This document shows, one piece after another, positions 22,349 through 34,300 of a stretch of 64,000 nucleotides of DNA. The notes under the pieces are model-generated. The model saw only the letters and a program-made list of their open reading frames with translations. It had not been told where the DNA came from and did not search any database. The stretch spans positions 1 to 64,000 of the forward strand of contig JAANDG010000057.1 in assembly GCA_036852015.1 (NCBI GenBank), written 5' to 3'. Made by a program: the position numbers and the translations under genes. Numbering within the stretch: position 1 is the stretch's first letter; the number at the start of each line of letters is the position of its first letter. The DNA comes from Pelodera strongyloides (lineage: Eukaryota > Nematoda > Chromadorea > Rhabditida > Rhabditidae).

Positions 22349-25300
22349 ATGCGACTTTCGACGTTGTTTCTGTGCCTAATTGGATTGTCCTTTGCATACG
22401 GTAGTTTTCGAGAAATATGATATGTCTCTAAAAAACACTAAGTTTTGTCAGCAAAGTTACTAACCATAAAACTGACTGTGAGTTCTTTTCAAGATTTATA
22501 CGTGCACCCTTTTTAGCGCATCCCTCTCCGAATGAACTTGCTTCATGTTCTGCAGGAACCGGCACAGCTTCCGCTTGCCACTCAGGAGTTATTGTTCTTT
22601 TTGATGCCACAAACGATGTAACCGGAGGAAGTCGCAAACTGGAAAACGTGAGAAATTTGTGCAACTTGAATCAAAAGTATAGACATCAGAAACAGTTTTA
22701 AAATGTCAATGCATTAAAGAAGTCGCCTTGTTGCGGCCCTGTTCTAATAGCAGCCATATCCTATCTTAACCAGCGTTGTCTACTTTTCGGCTTCAGTCAT
22801 GGAACTTCGTGACCAAACAATTGATGCCTGCAATGGACAGCATGGCAACATGGGTCTTTTCTGTCTATGGTAAGTTCTGTACATATTGAAGTAAATAACT
22901 TCCACACAGCACGTTCGCCTATAACATTCGTAACATGCAGCTGTATAATAATTAATTGACGATTGCAATTAGCACATCTCAAAAGGTAAGCAAGCCTAAG
23001 ATAACACGCTTCACAACTCAGTATACTGACAACTCATCTTTGAATCACCGCTTGGCCAGGTAACCACGGACATCATGGACCTAGTCTATTTACTCCCAAC
23101 AAAATTTCACTCGAAACTCGTCGTTCACTCTGCTTATCAAGTCATAAACATGTATGTATTCAGTCACATTTCGGCAAATGATTGATTTCCTCGAACACTT
23201 AGGTGACCAAGGACTTCTCAACAACGACTGTCCCATATTCTTGACTGCTCCCAGTACAAATTCACCTGCTATTTGTGATTCACTCGATGGTGTTTATAAC
23301 GAGCTCTTGTCCAAGGACATCTTCGCGACAATGAATCTGACGACGTATGTACTACCATTATCCATAGCAGTGTATGAGATCCCATCCTAATAAAATAGTA
23401 AGTGTTATCCTCATTTCAGAGTAGCAAACAAGTTGCAACAATGTATCGGGACCAACCAGGTTTATAACCTTTTGCTACTGATCACGGAGAAGAAGTAAGA
23501 AATTATATGCCATTCAGTACAAGTGGTGCGGTTCGAGTCCACGCCATTTTTCGCAAAACACAAAGTTACCCCAGAGGAGGAGGATAGGCTTCATCGAACC
23601 GTCAAATGAGCGCAAAATTCTGTCACGTTGACTATCCATTAACTGTGGAACACTACGATCCCTACGAAACTTAATAATGGGAACAATACCCATATATTTT
23701 TGAGCGATCAGTCGGTCATTCAATCTGCTCTCTCTATCTTCAAGTCCATGTCCATAGATGTTGTTGTGATAAACCTCGGAAGCGGTGACTTCTCTCCAGT
23801 TCCATCTCTCTGTCCAAAACAACCATTGGGAGAGCAGAACCAGAAAGAACTCGTCGATGGACTACGCAATGCATTCTGTGCAAAACCAATCGGTCCGTTG
23901 CGGTATCTAGTTTTTTTTCTTCATTCCAATGTTCTAGGGACATTAGGGACATTTGCATTAGGGACATTCGTCTTAACCTCGAAGATACTACGATTCTACT
24001 TCCAGGCACAGTTATCTACACTAGTGATACCTGCTTTTGTAGCATATTATGACAGCTAAACAAAGTTTTCAAAATGATATATAAACAATCTATACAGGGC
24101 CTCTCGTTTGCCATTATGAACCTGCTTCTCAAAGCTACTGTCCTTGCGAGTATGAAAACGCATGGTTGGATCTATTCGTTTTGATTGACGGGTCCACAAA
24201 TATTGGATCGAGCAGTTTTAACGAGGTACCAATCTATTTAACAGTTTATAGATGTAGTCGTAGTTTAAAACTTATTCGTTGTTCTTCAAAGGTCTTGAGC
24301 ATGTAGACGACGAGTTCAGATCTATTCATGAGCATGTAGACGACGAGTTCAGATCTATAAGTTCCTTTGAGTATACTTAACACTTTGTATGGCATGACAT
24401 CAACTAAGAGACTAAGACCATCGATGGAATACGAACATCATTTTAGACAAAGTACTTCATGGGAAGTATTCTGAGCACGATATCAATCGGTCAAGGTGAA
24501 AAGCAGACACGTGTTGGATCGATTGTTTATGCCGACAACGCCCAACTCGCATCCAAACTAAGTACCTTCAAGTCAACTCGTGATATGGAAACCGCCTTCT
24601 TTGAATTAGCGTTCCCAAATCAAGCAAATACGAATATTGACAGGCACGCACACACGTTTACATTCCTTTTCAAATTAAATAAGAGCTTATAGTTCTGAAT
24701 TAGCGCAGATGCCAAATCCAGGTCCGTCACATAAAAGAAGAGAATATATTACTATGTTTCTGTTTGGCAGGGAGTTTCCCGTTCAATTGACATGGTGGCG
24801 TCCTGGCAGGCCCCCTTATACAAAACCCGTGGCGTCCGCAGGCCCCCTTATTAGACAAAACTCTGGCGACTGAGAGTCAAGTTGCTACAAATAGAGTTTT
24901 AACCAACGCATTATTCCGCTTAACAGACATTGGAATGACTGTCTGTAAACTGTATGCGAGTGCAGCTGGGGCGGCAGACTGCCACTGAGGGAAACTCGCT
25001 GTCAATAGGGGTTTTTTGAGGGAAACTTCCTCCCAAATAGGAACAGATATGCCAACTGCTCCGATTTTTTATGCAAATTTTCTAGTGCTGTAAACATCGC
25101 TCGAGATATGTTCGAAGATCCCAGTGAACATAGGCCGAATACGCGAAAAGTTATTATTATTCACGCAAGTATTTTGAGGTAAGTATGCGGCTGATACTTT
25201 CAGGTAAGTGTTTGATACAGAAACTTAAAGAACAATTTATACTGGAAGCAGAACATATTGCTGTGATAAAGTTCAACATCTTGATCTTTTCAGAGCAAAC

Positions 25301-28300
25301 AGCGACTACGCAGAAACAGTCACCTTCGCACAGACATTCAAGGATAGCAACGGAATCATCATTGTCGTGTGTGAGTGGTTCGAAACTTGTATTCGAGTAG
25401 CTCGTTCCTTGGTGTCACCTGCTGTCAAGTTTTTCAACTGGTGTCTATCGTTTTCCACATTTAGTCGCCCTTGCAGAAAAAATTCCCGGGAAAGTAATTT
25501 TTGGATTCGTAAATAGTGTTTCCCAAAGAATAAATTTATAATAATCATGTAAAGAAACAATTGCAGTGCACGGTGACGATCACGACGGACATTCGCTGTC
25601 CATACTCAAGAAGATCGCTTCTGATGACTATTTCTTCGACCTCCACGATAACCCCGACCCAAATGAGCTCACCCAATTCTTCAAGACAAGTTTGTGCAAT
25701 GGTGAGAGGATTATATTCAAGTATTGCGCCACACATCACAACATTATTATAATGTTATCTTTTGTGCAAGTCTATCGAAAAATAACTTCCAGCCAATTGT
25801 TTCTGCAAGGGAAACTACAGAAATGTGTACGACGATCACGGAAACCAACATACACCAAGCGATGGTTGTTTTTGGGTAAGTGATTATTATATACTCCTTT
25901 ATTTTGAAGAACCCGTTTACTAAGATCAATGTGTTTTCTGTGTTTTAAAGGGATAGGTTCATCTCAAATCACCCCTCTTTTTATTGTTTTTATCGATAAT
26001 AGCACAAATATCATTCACAATGAAAATTAAATCAATCACAGAACAATACGACTCGCAGAAGAGCTTCCTTTATGGGAAGCTAGTTGATCGGAAGCCAAAA
26101 TCTAAACTCAAAAACTAATACCGTGCACAGATCGCGCGGGCTAATGGCAATTAGCCAAGTTACAAACTACACTCGGCAGGTCATTATTTTCCACGGTGTA
26201 GTATCTGGTCGCCTTACGCACCTGGTCCCGTTCCAGGTAGAAAACCCGGTACGCGAACCGGATCGCGTACCAGGTTCTATGCTGGAGAACGGACCTAGTC
26301 CCGTTCCGAGTGCGCGGTCCGTTTGAAACGTACCGGGTGCACGGGCCGTAATGCGGTTACGTACCGATTTGAAAACGGACCGAGTACCGTTTCGGGTGTA
26401 GGTTCCGGTACGCGTTCCGAATTCATAATCGATTTTCTAAAGAAAGGCGAATACGAATTCCATTAAAGGGAGAGGCCCATGAGAAAAAAGTGTCCTTAAT
26501 GCTTAATCTACTTACATAGGATGTCCGGAATTTTAGAAATACTTGTGTGAAAACAGCATTTCTTTAGGGCGCATTCGAGATGGACATTTTCCGGAAAAGA
26601 AAAGAAAAAAGTGGTTCGAGATGGACACCGAGAAAAAAAATAATACATAATACAAAATAATTGTCAAAAAAAATGCAAATGTACCGTAATTGAAACTAAA
26701 ATCAATCGATCATTTGTATGTGTATGCGTGGCAATTGCATTCTTTTCTGGTGAAATCCATCTCGAACCAAAGTTTTCTTTCTCTTTTCCGGAAATGTCCA
26801 TCTCGAATGCGCCCTTACACCTAGAACTCAGAGAGTTATTCCCCGGCAAACTTTCAGGTACCGTATTCAGAACGTTTTTATGGTTTATATCCGTTCATTT
26901 TCATCCTTTCTCTTCAAAGTATAATGTTAAAACGAATGAAAATCATTCCTATGATATTAACAGGGCGTTTCCAATACTGCAATGCCCTAAAAGCGCCAAA
27001 ATTGATTATGACTACGGTATCTGGCCGAACTGTTTGCTGGAGAATAATTTTGCGAGTTCTAGGTGTAAAGAAATGCTATTTTCACGAGAAGTATTTCTAA
27101 AATTCCGGACATCCTGTGTAAGTAAATTAAGGACAGCTTTTTTCTCATGGGCCTCTCCCTTTAACGCACGATTGGCACGCGTGTGTGCTTAGCGCAGTGA
27201 CTAATGCGTTGCTTTCTAGGAAATATGTCAATGGTTCGAATCCTGCAAAATGTGCAAAACGAGTAATTTAAAAAGTGCCAAAGCTACCGTAGTCGATATT
27301 TTGAGTTTTTGTCGGGAAGTTCGATGTGACGGTCTGTCACGGGCGGCAAGCGAATCGGTACCGGTAAAAATTGGTGATTTCAACAATTGATCAATAAATG
27401 TAGACATGACTCGGATATTCAACGGTTTTATCTTTTTACAATTCCACAAAGCAATCAATAAATTGGTTTCAAAGGTCCAGTGGGCAATTTTCAATATAAA
27501 CCAAGAGATCTCGTTATAATCGGCGTAATTATTCGACTTTGGGCAAGTGTAGTCACTCAGCCAACAAAGTGGGTAGAGAATAATACCCTAGAGATCAAAA
27601 AGGAGATATACACGAGTAACACGGGTGATGAGCAAGATATAGGACCTCCAATATACGGCGAATCAATCGAACAAGGACAGATGCTTTCAATCTCGTCGCT
27701 TGTTCAAAGACTCCCAAGAGGTCAAAACAAAAAAATACAATAGTTAATAACAGAACCGTTTCGGGTAATTAACACAACGGAACTTGTAGACACAAGTATT
27801 GGACACAACGGTTCAGCAATCAACTACAACACAGAAAACAACAGGGAACGTAACAACAACGGTAAATACTAGCAGAATATGAATAACGGCAGAGATAACA
27901 GCAACAGAATATTGTTCAGAGAACAGCAACAACAAAAAATAAGCAAAAAATTAGAAAGTACAATTTGAATTATACAGTAACCGACCGCGACATGAGACTG
28001 CAACGCACCAGTTCCCGCAATTTAAAGAAGAGCCTATAAGCGGCCTCTTCTACTTGCCCCCCTCCTCGGAGAGTGCGTCCCGAACTCTACTGATGTTGGT
28101 GCGGGTATGGACGGGGGCGCTCGATACGACGAATAGGCTGGTATGCACGGCGACCCGGGCTTGTGATGCGAGAGTCTCTGTTGCGAGCACCCTGCTCCTC
28201 CTGTTGTTTCTTCCACTCCATAAATCTTTGGGCTTCCGAGGGGGACAGCTGAACCGGTTGCGGCGGCGTCTGCGGCGGACTAACGTGGGTAGCCCACTGT

Positions 28301-31300
28301 TTGATAACCGAGGTAAACAATTGAGTAAAATTTGGGTAATATACGAGGTTTGGGAAAACAAAACTAATAGAAGGGTTTGTGGCTGTGTATGACAGAGCCG
28401 CTTGGAAACTATTAACATAATGCACACAATGAGACATAGAGCTGAGTGCGGAAATGAGGTTGCCCTCAGACAAAGGAAGGGGGATGGTCGACATCTTTAC
28501 GATATTTGCATATGCTTCGTTGACGCCCACCAGTTTCTTTGTCGCGTGGTAACGTGCCAAACCCAGGAGGGACGATACGGCCTCCAAACGAGGAATGACA
28601 CAACACTTCGCATCACACACGTACGTAGGGTCCAGAGGCGATCCGGGGTCGACAGTGAGCGTCTTCGCAGCCGCATCCCTAGAAATAAAGTAATATAAGA
28701 AAATTATGTACATATTTACAAAGTGCACCCCGTGCCTCCTAATTAATTTTCCCCCGCCGACCACGTTTGTGTTTCGTCGCGCAAGGTTGATCCGGCATTT
28801 CCGTTGGTACGAGCTTCAGTGCATCCATTGGAACTGTGACTTCCTCCGCGGTTTTGAAGATGTTGACGATTCGGGCGGAGCTATCCGTCGTTTCCTTCAC
28901 TCGATATGGTCCCCTCCACTCGTTTACCAGCTTCGGATGTCGACTGTTCGCCTTCTCAGCAGGGACTTTTAGTAGAACTCGGTCGCCTGTTTTCGGCAGT
29001 TTAGTCGGGTCCACCGCCTTGTTCTCGTCGTAGTTCTTCTTCATCGCCAGTGCGCTCTTCTTCATTTCCCTGTGGGCAGCTTCCCAAGCCGTTTGCAGAT
29101 TCGCCACCATTTCCGTCTTGTACTCGTCAATATCCACTCTGTGGAGTCCTCGTTCTTCCGGGGGTAGGCCTTGCCAGACGAACCGAGGGTCGCGCCCATG
29201 CAGCAAGAAGTAGGGTGACTCCTGTGTGGTACTGTGTGGCACGCTGTTGTATGCCCACACAGCGAATGAGAGCTTCTTGTCCCATTCTACTGGGTTCTGC
29301 ACCGTCTTCTTCAGAATTAGCTCCAAGGTTCGGTTCAGCCGTTCAACTCCTCCGTTTCCTCGCGAATCGTACCCTTTGGTCCAGCTGTGAGTAGCTCCGA
29401 GTAGCTTTTCCGCGTGTTGAAGGGTAGCGTTTTCGAACTCGCGTCCTTGATCCGAGTGGATTCTCTCCGGCACATGTCCTGTATTCGTCATCCATCCGAC
29501 GAGTGCCCTGGCCACCACATCCGCTTCCTTCGTAGGAATTGGGATCGCTGCCGCAAACTTGGTGAAGTGGTCCAAGATACTGAGACAGTACCGGTTTCCT
29601 TCCGATGTCCTTCCTATATCGATGAGGTCGATCTCCACCAGCTGGAACGGTCTCTCCGTAATTACTGGTTGTAGCGGTGGTGTCAACGACGTCTTGGAAT
29701 TCGCCATAACGCACTTCTGACATTCTCGTAACCATTTGTCCACATCCATGCGCATCGTGGGCCAGTAGAATTCCTTTTGCAGTATTCGGACGATTTTTCC
29801 CGTCGAGAAGTGTCCAGCTCGCACACCACTGTGCAGTTGATCCACCAGTCCTCGTCTTCTCGCCGTAGGAACTACTTTTCGAGCTTCTCCGCTCTCCTCG
29901 AGAATGCACAAGTGACCTTCGTCGATCACAAAGTCTGCGACCCTCAATGGCTTTGCTTTGCCAGCGACCCGGATGTCGGCTTTATCGTTGTTCGCTCGCA
30001 TGTGGGTGAGTATCGATCGAAACGGCTCCTCGTCCTGAAGTTCCTCTAACCACGTGGACTCGGCCTGCACCGCGCAGATCACGTGCGTTGTTTCGAGTGG
30101 GACATCCTGGTCGTCAGGTACGGCTCCGCCCCTGCTGAGCGCATCCGCGATCAAATTCACTTTGCCCTTAATATACTCGATCTTCACATTGAAATCCTGA
30201 ACCTCCAGTGACCATCTCAAGACCCGATGTGACACATTGGATCTTGTGAATAAACTCGTCAGTGGCTGGTGATCTGTCCTTAGAATTGTCGGGAACCCAT
30301 AGACGAACTGTCGAAACTTCCGAAGTGCGAACACTACAGCAAGGGCCTCCGCATCAGTAACGTGGTAGTTCTTCTCCGCTTTGGACAGTCCTTTCGAGGC
30401 GAAGTACACAGGCTTAAGGTTTCCGAATTCGTCTTTTTGCGTCAAAACGGCACCTAGTCCTCTCCCTGAAGCATCGGTGAAGATGATGAATGGCCTTTCT
30501 CCTGTCCTCGCCAAATCGAATCTCGGCTGCGTGAGGATCGGTGTTTGTGTCAGTCTCTTCTTCAGTTCGTCGAACGCTTTCTGGGCTTCCTCGGTCCACT
30601 TCCATCGGTTCGTTTTGCTCGTTATAGCGTGTAGGGGAGCTGCAATCGCTGCATATCCGGCGACGAACTTCCTGTAGTAACCGCATAGTCCGAGGAACGA
30701 CATCACTTCTTCCCGCTTCTGTGGTCGTGGGTAGTCCTTGATAGCGACTACTTTGTCGGCTTCAGGCTGAAGTCCGTCCTGTGTAAGACGATGCCCGAGA
30801 TACGATAGTTCAGGTACCATAAAAGAGCACTTCTTCGCCTTGAATCGCAAGTCGTGGGCCCTGAACCGTTCGAAAACTTCGGCGAGGATTCTCAAATGTT
30901 CCTCTTCTGTTCTCGTAGCAATCAAAATATCGTCCAGGTAGACGAATACCGATTTTCCAATCATATCTCCCAGAATGTTGCTCATCAGTCGCTGAAAGCA
31001 CGCTGGTGACGTCGCCAATCCAAATGGCAAAACGTGGAACTCGTAGAGCTTGTCCAGGACAACGAATGCCGACTTCTCCTGAGACTCCTTCTCCAATGGG
31101 ATCTGCCAATATCCGCTGATTAAGTCCAGTGTTGAGAACACCTTTGTGTCTCCCAAACTCTGGATCTGAAGGTCGATAGTCGGTAGAGGGTGTGCGTCTT
31201 GAACGCAGATTTGGTTCAGCCGCCGGTAGTCTATACACAGTCTAATGCTTCCGTCCTTCTTCCTTTGCAGAACAACTGGTGACGCCCATGGCGAGGCACT

Positions 31301-34300
31301 CGGTGCAATCACTCCATTCTTCTCCATTTCGTCCAACATCTGCTTTACTTGCGGTCGGAGTCCGACAGGAATAGGCCTTTGTTTTTGACGAATCGGTTGA
31401 GCGTCGGTGGTGATGATGCGATGTTCCACGATGTTCGTTCTTCCAAGTTCCTCGTCCCTTAGTGCGAACACGTCGTGATACTGTCTCACAAGCCCTTCCA
31501 GTGCTTCCGGTAACGCCTGTGAAGATGCTTCTCGTAATACGTCCAGAAGAGCATTCATCCTTCTGTCTGGTACAGCCGCTGCGCAGATGACGGAATCACC
31601 CTCGCGTGATTTCCACTGACGAAGTACTTCCTCCAGTTCGACTGTGTATCCGGGCTCGGTGTCCCATTTTCCAACCGATTGTCCTTCGTGCAATACAGTG
31701 GCTTCGTCTTCCTCGTTGCAAAGAGTCACCCACCCACGTCACTGCTGCATCGTTGGTTCCACAAATGGCATCCGCGATGCTTGCATGAGCGCTGAGAAGC
31801 GTGATCTCCTTGCTGTCGAAATCTTCGGGCAGTTTAAGCGGGACTGCGATTGTACTCTTCGGCGGAACATACGTGCGCATCGCTACCTTGGCGTCCACTG
31901 GCTCGGCCTCGACTTTTCCTTGTCGTATTTCCAGACTCAGCTGGGGGAAGACGTTTGTACCCAATAGTACCATCGGTTCCTTCTGTCTCAATACCAGAAA
32001 TTTTGCAAGTGTAGACTTCGTGTCCATGACGATGGGAATCTCCGCTCGTCCTTCAAAGTTCATTGGTTCTCGGGATGCTGTAAGGATTGGCGGCAGGCTT
32101 GTGTCTTGGGCTCCGTACCACTGGCAGTCCTTCCTGAGGTGTGCTCCTTCGTTGTGCAGCTTCCTGATGGCTCCAGTAGTAATGATGCTCACTTGCGAGC
32201 CACTATCAATGAGAGTTTCCATCGTTCTTCCCGCAAGGTTCACCATTGCCTGCGTTCTCGCACCGATGTATCCATTAGCATCCGTTTCATTCAGAGCACA
32301 AACTTGTATTGTGTCCGATTCCAAGAAGTTTTCGAGGGTTCCGTGCGTTGATTTCTTCTTTCCCTTCGCTTGTGCTGCGTTGCTGCTTGTCGGCGGCCTT
32401 CTCGGTCCTTGGCGACATGTCTCCGAAGTGTGTCCCGGTTTGAAGCATCTTGAACACTTGGTCGCGGTGGGTCCCTGTCCCTTGTTCAGCATTGTCGGTC
32501 TCTGCTGTGGGCGCCGCTCCTCCGTTTCCGTGGTTCCTGCTTTCCATTGATGACGATACGTCGTCACTTGTTTGCTCGGTTGCGGTCTCTTAAGCTGTTC
32601 TCTGATCTGCGTCCGTTCCAGGATCTCTCTTTTCAAAGAATCGTAATCCGTTCCGTTGCAGAGCTTGACGAGGGTCGGGAATTCACTCCAATGTGCCACG
32701 ACCTCGAGTAGATGCTGGCATCGAACTGATCGCAAGTGTACTGCCGGTAGAGTCGGATGTGCCTGGCTGGTCATCTTCTCCAGTCTCGCGCACGTATTCG
32801 CAATCGATTCCCCCTGCTCCTTCTTGAAGTTACGCAGTTCCAGGAATGCCGAGGCTGCTGACGCTGCTGACCTTCCGGTCATGACCCTTGTCATGGCGTC
32901 AAAGACCTCTTGGATACTTCCATCCAGCTCAGAACTTGACAGGGATTTATAGATTTCCATCGCCCTGCCTCCCAGCTTTGTCGCTAGCGCTGCCTTCTGT
33001 TGATCGTTGCTCAGCATGCCGTACTTCAACTCGAATTGAGACTGGAAAGCCCGCAGTTCCCTCTCATCGTCCGTAGAGAATATCTTCGGCTCTGGTACAG
33101 CCATTGCTGCCAGGCCCTAGGCCATCTTTACCATAGCCTCGGATTGGCTGCTTTGCAGCGAAATAAATCTGCTTTCCCACAATTCTCGTTCGTTCGTTAT
33201 CGACGGGCCCCTTACACGGACGCCCGCGATGTTCTGTTCCTCCAGGTTGTCAGTACTGTGATCATTTGAGACATCCCTGTATAATCGGCGATGCTCATAC
33301 GTGTTGTCGATACTATGCTCATTTGAGACATCCCTGTATAATCGGCGATGCTCATACGTGTTGTCGATACTATGCTCATTTGAGACATCCCTGTATAATC
33401 GGCGATGCTCATACATACTTGCGTTCTGTGGTAACGGTCTATTTGGTGTCCTCGCTACTGGATTATAGTCAAAAGTTACCCTTCTCTCGTTAGTACCTTG
33501 GTTCCGTTCACTCACACGCCTATTTATATGCCGTCTATCACCCAAGTCCCCCGACTCACCAGTGCATGCCCTCTGGCGGGGTTGTGATGGGCCACTCGTC
33601 GGGTTCTGTTCCTCCTGCAGCCGTGCGAAGCGCTTCCTCCTTCGCTCTGCCTCCTGAAACCGAAGCAATCTAGAGCTGGTGCACGGCGTTTCGAATGCTG
33701 TTCAATACGAGTCGTTTCACTCTCATGGTCTTCCGACCCATGGGGTGTGTGCTCACCTCTCTCAAGCTCCTCGATCCGGGCTTCGAGCTCCTTGTTTTGT
33801 TTGGAAAGGTCTTCAATTCTCTGTGTCTCCAGCTCCTTCTCTTCCCTAAGCGCGGCGAATTCCTTTTCGACCTTCTTATTTCTCGTCACAAGCTTCTCCA
33901 CCTGCAAATATAGCTCTTCATTAGCCTGCATCACGTTATCGGTTATATCGAGATCGTCCCTCATATTTTGAACAACGGCGACGATCTCGCTCTCTTCACA
34001 ACCTAATACCGTCTGCAAATTTTCTGTCAGGATAGGCTTTCCTGTTCCAAGATTTCCGATAGTCAGTTTAAACGTTTCGAGCAATGACTTAAATTCGTTC
34101 AACACGATTACTTTATCCTCCTCAGAAGATGAACTTGTGCTCACAAGACCCGTAATTTTATCAACGACGTCTTGTGACCACTCGCCCAATGTTGACAAAT
34201 TAGTTTCTACCTGATCTCTAAGCAGGCCCAGCTCGCCCTTCATCTCCTTTTCCTCCTTGTCCTTCTTTCTTGACTCCGCCGTTGGAGGGGTCGCTGGCAT

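Noticed and set aside
27480..27743. 87-codon plus-strand frame, identical at 34559-34822
   Set aside because: Both copies lie inside the gypsy LTRs, on the strand opposite to the element. The identity is that of the LTRs and nothing suggests translation.
31801..32550. 249-codon plus-strand frame
   Set aside because: Antisense shadow of the gag-pro frame.
33640..33760. Intron joining the two Gag frames (good GTGAGC donor near 33752 and TTTCAG acceptor near 33652)
   Set aside because: Joining them leads into the third frame, not the middle Gag frame.
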